NCBI GenBank assembly: GCA_003427395.1 | Contig: BFEA01000026.1 | Span: 2,837,819-2,866,356, forward strand | DNA length: 28,538 nucleotides | Origin: Chara braunii | Taxonomy: Eukaryota > Streptophyta > Charophyceae > Charales > Characeae | Reading direction: 5' to 3' | Shown here: positions 1-8,638 of the stretch, piece by piece | Layout: every line of letters starts with the position of its first letter | Numbering within the stretch: the stretch's first letter is position 1 | Notes under the pieces: model-generated | Databases searched by the model: none | Told to the model about the DNA's origin: nothing | Seen by the model: only the letters and a program-made list of their open reading frames with translations | Made by a program: the position numbers and the translations under genes

Positions 1-43
1 GTATGCCATCAAACACGCCAGAGACAAAAAAACAGTATTGGGA
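1..43 (+). pseudogene. Stray LINE ORF2 fragment next to adapter
   Basis: The first 41 bases match positions 8749-8789 inside the LINE at 4240-11928 with one mismatch (position 35). The match stops where a library adapter begins. The matched LINE region is the linker between endonuclease and reverse transcriptase. The piece is best read as one end of a mate-pair fragment from another copy of the same LINE, not as genuine neighbouring sequence. Confidence 0.85.
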
Positions 44-81
44 CTGTCTCTTATACACATCTAGATGTGTATAAGAGACAG
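44..81. other. Nextera mate-pair junction adapter (artefact)
   Basis: The 38 bases are CTGTCTCTTATACACATCT followed directly by its reverse complement AGATGTGTATAAGAGACAG. These are the two Tn5 mosaic ends in the head-to-head order produced when a Nextera mate-pair fragment is circularised. They are synthetic and not part of the genome. Sequence to the left (1-43) and right (82 onward) should not be treated as contiguous. Confidence 0.97.
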
Positions 82-300
82 CTCCACCACCGTTGGCCCC
101 TTCGCTCCCCCCGCCCCTCCTCCCAAACACCCTGCCCCCGCTGACCCCCTCTCCCCCGGTCTCCCTGCCAAGTTCCTCCCTTGGGGTTGAACCGCCACCG
201 CCCACCTCCCCCCCTCCCCCCACCCCCTCTGCCACCTTCGCCGACCCCTCCACACACTCCTTCCTTCCCCTGGCCCTGACTCCTCCAGGGAGTGGCTGAT
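82..300 (+). other. C-rich tract, possibly LINE-derived
   Basis: A strongly C-rich, G-poor tract. It resembles in composition the C-rich tracts between the LINE ORFs (about 7606-7735) and after ORF2 (about 11600-11720). The stretch at 232-253 (caccttcgccgacccctcc and on) is close to 11698-11722 of the LINE. Because its left neighbour is a mate-pair adapter whose other side is LINE, an origin from a LINE copy is plausible but not shown. Open frames here look compositional. Confidence 0.4.
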
Positions 301-877
301 GACTTCCCATACCCTCCGCCCTGGTCTTACCCCTGCCGACCCCAAGACCTGGCCAGGCAACAAGCAGAACAGAGTTGAACTGAAACGAACAGCGTGCCCT
401 GATGCAGCAATGGCCCATCCCGGAGCTGGCAGGAGTGTGGAGAAAATGTGGAATAACATGCAGCTCGAAGCCCCGCCACTCAGGGACCACAATCAGACAT
501 TGGCAGACGTAGAAGATGTGGACTTTTTGACATGTCTCTAACTATCCACAACCCCAACCCCAACCCCTGCCACACACAAATTTGTTGAACAGTCGCACAC
601 AATGTATACTTGCCACACACATCTTTACGTGCGCACTTGACTACATGCAGACACGTATCAGTGCCCACAACACTCGTTGCACACATTAATTGGGGGTTGC
701 AGACACCTGGGATCGAGTTCAGCCACTAGCAGCAGGGGGAGAGTAGATATAAACACTTGGCTGACAACATCCCGGGTGGGGCTTGGCCAGCAGGAAGTAG
801 GAGCTCTACAATTGGGAAGGGAAACATATGCAGCCCCGAGGGAAAGGATGATGCTCCGGAGTAAGAACTCCAATGGC
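301..877. other. Unassigned sequence
   Basis: Short open frames exist on both strands but none has recognisable motifs or a convincing coding pattern. The stretch at 540-700 is rich in CACA-type words. Nothing else is recognisable. Confidence 0.4.
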
Positions 878-1015
878 TTTTTTTTTTTTCCCCCAAAAAA
901 ACAACCCGAACTAATGCTAAGGGTGCTGAATAAAAGCAGACACCACTAGCACTGTCGGCGAGGCTCCATCTATTGGTGGGGAGCAACACCTGCTGGAAAG
1001 CGGGTCCCGCGTCCC
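878..1015 (-). mobile_element. GGGACGCTGG element, copy 1
   Basis: On the - strand this reads a 54-bp head (1015 down to 962) starting GGGACGCGGGACCC and ending near AATAGATGGAGCC. An imperfect hairpin follows (951-936 with 928-915; TGCTAGTGGTG against TGCTAAGGGTG). Then come a T run and an A run (878-889 on the opposite strand). It shares its whole length, including the GGGTTGTTTTTTT before the A run, with the inverted copy at 1354-1485. It encodes no protein. It looks like a short non-autonomous, SINE-like element. Confidence 0.75.
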
Positions 1016-1092
1016 TGAACATTTGTAAACATTTGTTTGAACGGACATGTATTTGTTAGTATATGTTCAGAGTCAGACTTTCTACTGATGAG

Positions 1093-1128
1093 CAGCATTG
1101 ATTGCCCTCACTCGAGGGGATTGACTGC
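1093..1128 (+). repeat. CAGCATTGATTGCCCT motif, copy 1
   Basis: CAGCATTGATTGCCCT, a short variable spacer, then AGGGGATTGACTGC. Similar 36-38 bp units lie at 13001-13038 and 19314-19350. The CCCT and AGGG halves could pair into a small hairpin. Its function is unknown. Confidence 0.65.
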
Positions 1129-1297
1129 TCAACGAAACCCTAGCATCATCACCGTGCCCTACGCCACTCATTTACCGCTGCATGAAACGTTCAACATCGT
1201 GAGGAGGGGGGGGAGTCACATCAGAGTCTGAGGATTAGCTACTCTACGAAACCCTAGCATCATCGCCCTGCCCCACTCCCATTCAACATCATGATAA
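1129..1297 (+). repeat. Imperfect direct repeat with ACGAAACCCTAGCATCATC
   Basis: The phrase acgaaaccctagcatcatc occurs at about 1132 and again at about 1237. Each time it is followed by cc-tgccc and later by ttcaacatc-tga. The second copy is shorter. The repeat lies between two inverted GGGACGCTGG elements. Confidence 0.6.
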
Positions 1298-1353
1298 GGG
1301 GGGCTCCAATGGCCATATGCCCAAAAATCATTGTACTTGAAAGCTGTATCCAA

Positions 1354-1485
1354 GGGATGCTGGACCCGTTTTCCAGCAGGTGCTGCTCCCCACCGATAGA
1401 TGGAGCCTCCCCGGTGGTGCTGGAGGTGCTCATATCAGCACTCCTAGCATCCGCTTGGGTTGTTTTTTTCTATTGAAAAAAAAAA
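1354..1485 (+). mobile_element. GGGACGCTGG element, copy 2
   Basis: The head at 1354-1407 reads GGGATGCTGGACCC, then TTTCCAGCAGGTG, then CTCCCCACCGATAGATGGAG. A hairpin follows with arms 1418-1430 and 1437-1449 (TGCTGGAGGTGCT and AGCACTCCTAGCA, two mismatches) around the loop catatc. GGGTTGTTTTTTT and an A run at 1476-1485 end the element. It is inverted relative to copy 1, and the two are separated by about 340 bp. Confidence 0.78.
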
Positions 1486-2610
1486 GGCCATTGAAGTGGA
1501 TTCCATCCTCACAGCCCAGGTCAAACAACAGAAAATCTGGGTGGCAACAAATCAGTTCACAGATGGATGCATCAGACCCAGAAAGGTACTTTGCGGAGGT
1601 CAGTGACTCTCAGATACGTTGGGCCTCGCTGCACTACTCTCCACATGCACAAGAAAGATGGAAATGTATTTCTATGTTTTAGGGGTGGATTCAGTCTCAT
1701 TTCGCACATTTGGATAGTAGCGCAGCGAGGCCCATTGGAAGAACTGGAGAGGAGAAGAAGGGACGTGTGGAAATATAAACCGTCCCATTCTCTTCACGCC
1801 TCCCTCCTTTGTGCTTCTTTCACCCTGATATCTGTCAGGACGTTATCCTCCCTCCCCTCCTCACTCTGAGCTGGAGCAACCTGCCCCGTCAACCCAGTCA
1901 CACTGAGGTCTACAGTGCGGATTGATGAAGTCAGGGGGGACCAATCGGCCGAGCTGCAGGCAATACACGAATTCGAGTCCGAATGGCAAAGGGGAATGGC
2001 AAAGGGGAAATGACGAAGCTAAGGGCCACTAGCATACAAGGGTGTAGCAGGTTAGCCAGGCAAGGGGACAAAGGGAATAGGGAGGGGCAAGGGGATGGGA
2101 GTCACAGAAGAGCCTCCAAGGAGTGACAAAGCCCCTTTGTGCCGAAAAATTTATAGTATGTAAAAGAGGGGGAGCTTGATCAGATATGCCGTTGTGGTGG
2201 GAGGGTGGGCGCTGGGTCCAGCGAACAGACTCCACAGTGGTTGGAACTCTCTTATAGCACAGTAGAGGGTTGCTGGACCTGCTTTCAGATGCTGAATCTC
2301 CGACGTTGTGGGGTCGCAGCTTGGAAAAAAGGAGGTCTAAAAATGTGCTCAGTTGGGGGGGATGGGTGGGTCGTGGGGTCCAGGGAAGGTTTGCACAGGG
2401 TCTGGCTCAGGCCATGCACAGTCCAAAGTCGCTGGATCTGTTCCCGCCTGTTAGAGCTCCAATCAGGAAGAGGGTTTACAGGTTACATGGGATAGCAGCA
2501 TTGGGTTTGGGGGCTGGAGAGTGGTGGTTCAGGTCGAGGGGGATGCATCAGCCGTAATGGTTTCATGGACTGCTGTAATTATATTGAAGGGACCCTCATA
2601 GGTAGTTGGA
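1486..2610. other. Unassigned sequence
   Basis: There is no recognisable gene. Several open frames of about 100 codons overlap one another and lack family motifs. A very degenerate head-like phrase (GCTGGACCTGCTTTC) lies near 2273 and may be an old relic of the GGGACGCTGG family. Confidence 0.4.
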
Positions 2611-2820
2611 GATATCTACATTTCTGCATAGGGATTATGGACCTGATCTCCAGCAGAGACATTCACATCTTTGTACAGGGACACTGGACCCGATTTCCAG
2701 CTGTTACATACACATCATTGTACAGGGACGCTGGACCCGATTTCCAGCAGGTGTAGCTCCCCACCAATAGATGGAGCCTTCGACGCTGGGTCCTACTTAA
2801 CGGGGATGCTCTTATCAGGC
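2611..2820 (+). mobile_element. GGGACGCTGG element, copy 3, with 47-bp triplication
   Basis: The upstream flank and first part of the head are tandemly triplicated with an exact 47-bp spacing (anchor cayaggg ending at 2633, 2680 and 2727). Only the third unit continues into a full head (2725-2778) ending AATAGATGGAGCC. The loop-like phrase GATGCTCTTATCA occurs at 2806-2818, but I see no good stem around it and no A tail. The two incomplete 5' units could come from slippage or from repeated abortive insertion. Confidence 0.7.
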
Positions 2821-3116
2821 TTGCACGACGTCTGCTTCAACCGGGGCTGAGCAGGGGGAAGGTACCTCTGCTTAGCCCTGGTACCTGCTACCGCTGTCTG
2901 GTCAGGTCACCCCGCTATGATGGCAATGGGTGATGGTCCTGGGTGGTTAACACTAGGTTAGGACAGGGGGGTGGGGGTCTGCCAGGACAAAAAGATAAAG
3001 AGGAAGGGTGGGTGGGGTCTTCAGAGGTGTTCATCTGGACAACCAAGTGGCCGAGTACTGTGGGTGGCTGCCATCCATCTAGTATCCCACCTCTACAACA
3101 ACCTGGGCTTTTTCAG

Positions 3117-3147
<31 letters not shown>

Positions 3148-3377
3148 AAATGCGCATTGTGGATGAGGTTGCGGGTTCAAAACACCGCAGCCTTGCGCAT
3201 GGACACCGGCAGGGCGTTAGAATGACGCACGGCTGGACACACACCCCCTTGGGATGACACAGGTAAGTTATTACAGACACTGCCTGCGCACCACCCAAGG
3301 GGTAGTCCATGGTTGTTGTATGTGGGGACTGGGCGATGGCGGGTATGTTGATGTTCTTGGTCTACGGGGTTGTCATC
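2821..3377. other. Unassigned sequence with A29 tract
   Basis: No gene is recognised. A run of 29 A at 3117-3145 could be the tail of an unrecognised retroposed sequence on the + strand. The ORF calls that cross it are lysine or phenylalanine runs made by the tract. Confidence 0.5.
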
Positions 3378-3505
3378 AGACTGCTGGACGGTTTGCATAG
3401 TCCGGCTTACTCGAGCCCAGCAGAGCACAGCTACAGACTCATGAGACTGCTGGATGGTTTGCATAGTCCGGTTTACTCGAGCCCAGCGGAGCACAGCTAC
3501 AGACT
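3378..3505 (+). repeat. 66-bp tandem duplication
   Basis: Two adjacent copies, starting agactgctgg at 3378 and 3444, of a unit containing GTTTGCATAGTCCGG and TACTCGAGCCCAGC and ending CTACAGACT. They differ at only a few positions, so the duplication is recent. No coding meaning is evident. Confidence 0.85.
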
Positions 3506-3510
3506 ATTTC

Positions 3511-3585
3511 ACAGTGTGGGTCAATAGGTTAGGTCACTTGCACGATTCATATAAGGTCCTGTGTTCGATACCAGACTGTAACTTA
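3511..3585 (+). other. tRNA-like (SINE head) with A and B boxes
   Basis: An A-box-like TGGGTCAATAGG at 3517-3528 and a B-box-like GTGTTCGATACC at 3561-3572 are separated by 32 bp, the spacing found in tRNA genes and tRNA-derived SINEs. No full cloverleaf or acceptor stem can be drawn, so it is not a working tRNA gene. An internal Pol III promoter of a SINE is the likeliest reading. Confidence 0.5.
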
Positions 3586-3927
3586 GGGCTGGTCATCTTC
3601 TTAGTACGTGGTCAAAGGATTGAGGCTGGCATAGCAGTTCCTTAGTACGGGATGTCGGGAGTGTCAGGAGATAGTGCACTTTACCGCAGGGCCAGAACGG
3701 GCTCCAGGGACATATGAGGGAACAGAGGATCGTCTGCTCTCAGTTTACCATAGGGCTAATAGTCAAGGGGTGCTCCAATATGGGATGGGTGATACTGGCA
3801 GCTCTATGGGATAACGGAGCCCCAGGATGCGACAGAAATGGTCACAGCCCTAGGAAACAATAAACAGCGCACTCTAAGTTATAAGATGTATTAATGGGAC
3901 ATTCTCTGTGCTAAAAGATGTATCAAT
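3586..3927. other. Unassigned sequence
   Basis: No gene is seen. At its end a short direct repeat, aagatgtat-aatgggac, occurs at about 3883 and 3916. The second copy runs into the head of the next GGGACGCTGG element, so the element may have inserted into, or duplicated, this phrase. Confidence 0.4.
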
Positions 3928-4097
3928 GGGACGCTGGACCCGGTTTCCAGCAGGTGACGCTCCCCACCAATAGATGGAGCAGCCCGACAAATAAGCCCTC
4001 AATTCGGACGGTTCTCTTACCACCGCCGGAATAGAGGGCTTAGGCAAAGGGCTATTTCCCCCCCACCAAAAAAATAAATAAATAAATAAATAAAAAT
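3928..4097 (+). mobile_element. GGGACGCTGG element, copy 4
   Basis: The head at 3928-3980 (GGGACGCTGGACCC to AATAGATGGAGC) is followed by a long hairpin. The outer stem TAAGCCCTC (3992-4000) pairs perfectly with GAGGGCTTA (4034-4042). The inner stem TCGGACGGT (4004-4012) pairs with ACCGCCGGA (4022-4030), with two mismatches. The loop carries TCTCTTACC, close to the GCTCTTATCA of other copies. The tail is (AAAT)n. The stem sequence is unlike that of the other copies although the structure is the same. Confidence 0.78.
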
Positions 4098-4252
4098 CAC
4101 CTCGTTAAGCAGGTTCCCTTATACGAAGTTTTCTTAATATATAGTGCTTTGCTACTTTTTTTTTTCTTTTCTTGACTTGTTTTATGATTATTTAGAGGCT
4201 TAAAACCTTACATCCATGTGATAAAGCAACGTCTCGATGGGTAGGGGAGGAG

Positions 4253-4365
4253 GCAGGAGTTTGAGTTGAGGGTTGTCCTGGCCTGCTGAGGGCAGGAGCT
4301 GTTGCTCTTCATTTGCAGGGTACAGGAGGGGCAGGAGTTTGAGTTGAGGGTTGTCTTGTCCTGGC
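4253..4365 (+). repeat. 78-bp direct repeat in LINE 5' region
   Basis: The phrase gcaggagtttgagttgaggg followed by ttgtc and cctggcc occurs at 4253 and 4331. Repeated units in 5' UTRs of L1-like elements can act as promoter monomers. That role here is inference from position only. Confidence 0.7.
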
Positions 4366-4394
4366 CCAGGCAAGGGCTGCTGGTCCTCATACGT

Positions 4395-5681
4395 ATGATG
4401 CCCCGCTGGCAGCCTCCTCTACCCCATCAGGTAAGTGCACTCCAGGATTGCCAATTAGAGGTACATCGATCTCGGATGCCTGGAACAGTGGCGGCACAGA
4501 AGGGGACAGACCCAGTGCAGGCCCGGAAGAGGACAGGTCAGATGATAGCGGACGCCGCCTCGCCAGGCCCTCATGCCTCGGCAGAGGGACACACGACGGA
4601 AGTTGGACCTCGTGCCGACTCCGCCACTCCCTCCCCGGCCCCCACAAATGCAGAAACCCTGCCCCCTCCGTTAACCGCAACCCGGGACGGCCAGTCAGAG
4701 AAATACCGTACTCAGAAGCCCGGAACAGTGGCAACGCAGAAGGGCATAGGTCACATGATAGGAGAGGCCGCACTGCCGGGACCTCAGGCCCTCGCATTGT
4801 CAGCCCCGGCAGAAGAACACGCTTTGGTGGTAGGACTTCCTGCCTTCCCCACCGCTCCCTCTCCGGGCCCCATAACTGCAGGACCTCAGGCCCTCGCACT
4901 GCCAGCCCCAACAGAAGAACATGTGATGGTGGTAGGACTTCCTGCCTATCCCACCGACCCCTCTCCGGGCCCGGTAGCTGCAGGACAACCAGGCCAGGCG
5001 GAAACGAGCTCAACAGAAACAATGGTGACCCCTCTCAGACTGGGGCAGGGAGGAGGACACCAGCACACTGTGGAATCAAACTGTGACCCTCAGGCCAATG
5101 GGATTAATATAATGGCCACTAAAACTGGGCCCGTAACAGGTCGTCTGTCGGAGCTCTCGATGCAACCCGCTCCGCAAACAGAACCCGTTCCGGAAAGACA
5201 GCTCCAACCGAACCTGCACAAATCAGGCCCCACCCCAAACCACCCCATGGCCTTACCAATGACGGACCAAGTGACCAGAACGGTTAAACTGGTGGTCGAT
5301 CACATGAAAGACCACATGAAAGACTACATAGCGAAAGGCAACTGGGTTCAGAGGATTACTAAGCTCACAGCAGGCGCCCCACCTGCAGACGAAAGCCATA
5401 CGTCAATGCTCTTTCCCCGTGCCGTGGCACCAGGTCCCTCGCGGCCCCCACTGCTCTCCCTGAACTCCTCTCGGAACCTGGCTCCGCAGCAGGGCCAGAT
5501 GGACCTGCATACGCCGTACCATAGTGACCTGCACAACCAATCCAGGCATCCGCAATTAGCACAGAACGAACCAGCAGCGGGCACATCTGCTACACAACAA
5601 CGAGAACAAGGGGACATCGGAACGGGCGACCTCCCCCTGACATCGGAGGAAGCAAACAACCCAAGCCATGGCAGGGCCTGA
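4395..5681 (+). CDS. LINE ORF1, N-terminal part (proline-rich)
   Basis: An open frame of 428 codons from the first in-frame ATG at 4395 to TGA at 5679-5681. The protein is rich in Pro, Ala, Thr, Ser and Gln and looks largely disordered. It contains a degenerate repeated module: PGTVA-QKG near the start twice, then two near-identical 34-residue units. Position upstream of the endonuclease makes it LINE ORF1, which normally binds the element's RNA. I see no CCHC knuckle and no clear RRM, both common in plant L1 ORF1 proteins. It ends inside a region (5528-5681) also open in the frame of the next ORF, so the two were probably one protein separated by a frameshift. An upstream non-ATG extension to 4302 is open but unsupported. 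Confidence 0.65.
   Translation: MMPRWQPPLPHQVSALQDCQLEVHRSRMPGTVAAQKGTDPVQARKRTGQMIADAASPGPHASAEGHTTEVGPRADSATPSPAPTNAETLPPPLTATRDGQSEKYRTQKPGTVATQKGIGHMIGEAALPGPQALALSAPAEEHALVVGLPAFPTAPSPGPITAGPQALALPAPTEEHVMVVGLPAYPTDPSPGPVAAGQPGQAETSSTETMVTPLRLGQGGGHQHTVESNCDPQANGINIMATKTGPVTGRLSELSMQPAPQTEPVPERQLQPNLHKSGPTPNHPMALPMTDQVTRTVKLVVDHMKDHMKDYIAKGNWVQRITKLTAGAPPADESHTSMLFPRAVAPGPSRPPLLSLNSSRNLAPQQGQMDLHTPYHSDLHNQSRHPQLAQNEPAAGTSATQQREQGDIGTGDLPLTSEEANNPSHGRA
4779..4982 (+). repeat. Two 102-bp (34-codon) tandem units in ORF1
   Basis: Units start ggacctcaggccctcgca at 4779 and 4881. They encode GPQALAL-AP, then EEH, then VVGLP and PSPGP. The period is a multiple of three, so the frame is preserved. 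A more diverged relative of the unit precedes them, suggesting growth of the disordered region by unequal duplication. Confidence 0.8.
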
Positions 5682-5716
5682 CAGATCAGCTGCCTTCTCC
5701 ACAGATACCCCGAATC

Positions 5717-7480
5717 ATGCTGCAACAGGGACTCGAGCAAACCAATGCTCCCCGTTTCGCCGACTACACATCACAGGCCGGCCAGGTGGGTCGGGTGGAC
5801 GACCTCCATTCTGTGGACGATATGGGATCACCCCCAGTATCGAACCTCCTGCAGGAGCCGCCCCCAAATATGGAAATCGACCCGGGTCCGGGGAGGGACC
5901 TAAATGGGGATTTCCAAATGCTGGTGACGACCGACCCAGAGGCCCCGGTCCGCAGACTGGTGGAGGGTGTCCTCCAGCAGGAGGAGTCGACGAATACGGG
6001 TCAGACGTTAAGCTCATCTCTGCAGCAGCCAGGGATGCCCGCATCCGAGCCACAACGCCCACAAAGCTCGGTACTGCCCCACCCAGCGCCGACTCCGAAA
6101 CAGATATCAGCAAACCGACAGGTCAAACAAAAGCTCAAATTTCTCACTGATGAAATATTAATGCGAATGTTGTTCCACGGTCGGGAACGTGGCCAGCTTT
6201 CCATTCCCCCCCTCCACTGGGAAAAGATAAGAAGAGCCCTCATGTACAGCCCTCGGGTGCTGCTACTAGTGGAGAGTTTCCCGAACGCTGATAGTGTGGA
6301 CTGGGTCAGGGTGGGAAGACAACTTATTACAACAATCAGTGACTTCATAATAGAGATCTACAGATTCACGTTGCAGGCAAGGCGGAAGCAGGCTGATCAC
6401 CAGATGTCAACCAATGCCAGCAGCGATGCCCCTGTTGACATGCAGCAAAATTTCTGCTTTGAAGGACTGTCCTGGCCAGCTGTGCTGGTCCACGACTTGC
6501 AACAGACAGCAATACCAACTGCCTGCTCTGACCTGATGCTGATGCATGTACAACAGACCCACTCAAATGCAGCTGCCAGCAGTGGCGCAATGCAGATTTC
6601 CCAGACTCTATCATGGTCTTCACAGGGCCCGGATCTGGGCGCCATATTGGCGACCCTCCCACAACCATCATTGGATCAGCAATCCGACTCAGAATCGGAC
6701 TCGGATTCGGGGCCAGATGAGCCCTTTGCGGACTTCCCATTCGCCCATAGACTGCATTCCCGCCCGACTCATGACTGCACCGTGCCACTCCCGGCCATAG
6801 AAGACCAGCAGGTCGCCCCATCTGAGGTGGTGGGCCTGAAATCGGGTGCCATGCTGCCAATTACCCAAGAGGTACAAGTCATAGACTTAAGTGAACAGCC
6901 GGATAGAGAAGTAGTCCAGCCAGTGGCTGCAGGCGAGTCCCGGGTAGGTAGAACAGGCACAATAGGAAAAATAGCGTGTCTCCTTACCGCAGCAGGGAAC
7001 ATACAACTCCACAGGCCGATCCCTGCAGGAGCAGTCATCATCCCGTTGAGAAGAACAACGCCAGAAGGGAAATGGCAACTTGGGATGCGAACCCAAGTGG
7101 GAACGTTTGAGGACTTTCAGACTGACACAACGAAAGGGTACTCGACTCTGCAAGGAATTACCTTGGAGGGCTGGAGAGCAACCCCCTCCCAACTTGTTGC
7201 CCTAACCAAAATCAGGCTTCTGGTGAAAGAAAAAAACAACTTGGGAGTGATGGGAGTTGTATCTCCCCAAAGTTCGCCATTCCCCAAAGGGGTTATCCCA
7301 TTCATCTTGCTGTTTAATCACGACAAAAAGCACAAACACCAGTCCCTGAAATGGTTGACTCAGGTCCAGTTGCTGGACACTGCATCTGCAACAGTCAAAA
7401 CAAACGGCACTTGGACAGCAATACACGTGCTGAAATTTTTGCAAGTGATATTGGAAGAAGATCTTTTGGGGGGCACATAA
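5717..7480 (+). CDS. LINE ORF1, C-terminal part (unknown domain)
   Basis: An open frame of 587 codons from ATG 5717 to TAA 7478-7480. The frame is already open from 5528, overlapping the preceding ORF by about 150 bp. The first third is proline-rich. A helical-looking stretch follows (about residues 140-225: KFLTDEILMRML, PPLHWEKIRRAL, then DFIIEIYRFTLQARRK), then an acidic run SDSESDSDSGPDE, and a compact C-terminal region rich in beta-type residues (about 400-587, e.g. GKWQLGMRTQVGTF, GVIPFILLFNHD). I do not recognise the family of either folded part. Its place between the proline-rich ORF and the endonuclease suggests it belongs to LINE ORF1. The fragmentation could be a decay frameshift or real overlapping ORFs; I see no canonical -1 slippery heptamer. 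Confidence 0.6.
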   Translation: MLQQGLEQTNAPRFADYTSQAGQVGRVDDLHSVDDMGSPPVSNLLQEPPPNMEIDPGPGRDLNGDFQMLVTTDPEAPVRRLVEGVLQQEESTNTGQTLSSSLQQPGMPASEPQRPQSSVLPHPAPTPKQISANRQVKQKLKFLTDEILMRMLFHGRERGQLSIPPLHWEKIRRALMYSPRVLLLVESFPNADSVDWVRVGRQLITTISDFIIEIYRFTLQARRKQADHQMSTNASSDAPVDMQQNFCFEGLSWPAVLVHDLQQTAIPTACSDLMLMHVQQTHSNAAASSGAMQISQTLSWSSQGPDLGAILATLPQPSLDQQSDSESDSDSGPDEPFADFPFAHRLHSRPTHDCTVPLPAIEDQQVAPSEVVGLKSGAMLPITQEVQVIDLSEQPDREVVQPVAAGESRVGRTGTIGKIACLLTAAGNIQLHRPIPAGAVIIPLRRTTPEGKWQLGMRTQVGTFEDFQTDTTKGYSTLQGITLEGWRATPSQLVALTKIRLLVKEKNNLGVMGVVSPQSSPFPKGVIPFILLFNHDKKHKHQSLKWLTQVQLLDTASATVKTNGTWTAIHVLKFLQVILEEDLLGGT

Positions 7481-7735
7481 TCAGTGGGACGACGCCCCGT
7501 TTGTGTGTCCTCTTGAGTCAACCCTCAAATGCTCCAAAGATTGATTATGAATCACGCCTGCTATCAACCTGCACCAACCCAGGATCATCCCAGCCAAGAC
7601 GGCCTGCACCCCCTAGACCTCATGCTGCATCCTCCTCCGCTCACCCGATCGGCCGACCCCCCCCCTCCCCCGTGTGACATACCACCACCCACACCGCCTC
7701 TGACCCCTCCCCGCTCTCCTCTGGTCCCTCCCTAA
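7481..7735 (+). other. C-rich spacer between LINE ORF1 and ORF2
   Basis: Very C-rich sequence, mostly after 7606, encoding only proline runs. A 68-codon frame (7529-7735) is in the same frame as ORF2 and ends at a TAA just before it. ORF2 has no ATG at its front, so ORF2 may once have begun in or through this spacer. Confidence 0.5.
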
Positions 7736-8638
7736 CTGCGCAGACCTCCTTCCTGGGAGAAGAAACTGAGTCTGGCGGACATTGATATCCACTCCATAAA
7801 TGTGAACGGATTAGGAACAGCTACGCAGACCAAAAAGGATGCAATCACTAATATGATCCGAAATCCTGCCACCGGCTGCTGGCCGGACGCTGTGTGTGTT
7901 CAAGAAACACATCTCGTAGACTCCCAGAACCACACAGCTAAAGGCAGATGGGTCTGGCCTTTCACAGCCTACTATGCACCGACGAGATCCTATGCTTCCA
8001 CTGGGGTGGCAATATGGCTTCCCCCCTCTTCAAGGATTGAACCAATCCAAGCAGACTGGGACAGACAACAGGGTAGGTGGATATCTCTTAAGGTGAGAAC
8101 AGCGGGTGAAGTCTTTTACATAATCTCTGTCTACGCCCTGTGCAAGCTCCCTCAGAGAGTCGAGTTCCTCCTCGACCTCCTCGACCTCCAAGACCTCCTC
8201 CCGCACTGGCAGGATGCCCCGGTAATTATGCTGGGTGATTTCAACACTACCTTGGATCCCGCAATGGACATAAAATCGTCCTCTCAAGAAACAGCGGCTG
8301 CAATGGGGATTCCCGGACCGGATGCGTTGGTACTATCTCAGCTCATGGCCCAACACCAGCTGGAAAACGCATTCCGTACCCTTTACCCCTCCCAAAATAA
8401 GTTCACGTGCCTCAGATCGAGAGGAGAAGCTGGTCTGTCGAACTCAAGAATTGACCTCTCCTTGATCTCGACAGACTTGATGGGCTTGCTCACAGCAGCA
8501 GAGGTGCTCCCCTTCAGCCCCAGCAAATCCTTTGATCACAGGATGATCGCGGTGGGGCTCTCGTTTCACGACCAAATAACAAGAGGCCCGGACTTCTTCA
8601 AGTTCAATACATCCCTATTGTCCTTGACCACGTTTTAG
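7736..8638 (+). pseudogene. LINE ORF2: apurinic-type endonuclease domain
   Basis: An open frame from just after TAA 7733-7735 to TAG 8636-8638. It starts like an L1 endonuclease (DIDIHSINVNGLG, the GTG at 7802 lying inside this). It carries the family's catalytic landmarks: QETH (about 7901), Y-AP (about 7970), GDFN (about 8234), SRIDL (about 8444) and FDH (about 8531). All catalytic residues I expect are present, so the domain itself looks intact. This enzyme nicks target DNA for target-primed reverse transcription. No ATG starts the frame. The reading frame continues unchanged into the RT part but is broken by stops, so ORF2 as a whole is dead. Confidence 0.85.

Noticed and set aside
3100-3260. 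Lysine-rich protein crossing 3117-3145
   Set aside because: The run comes from a 29-A tract. Frames on both strands are made by it.
4387-5022. Long - strand frame opposite LINE ORF1
   Set aside because: Composition shadow of the proline-rich ORF1. It has no start context or motifs.
5528-5681. Programmed -1 frameshift joining the two ORF1 frames
   Set aside because: The overlap is right for it, but I find no X-XXY-YYZ slippery heptamer in the needed frame and no obvious downstream pseudoknot.
4448-6150. Additional + frames (4448-5086 and 5668-6150) overlapping ORF1
   Set aside because: They arise from the GC- and C-rich composition of ORF1 in a shifted frame. They are Arg/Gly/Pro-rich with no domain and end within the longer ORF.
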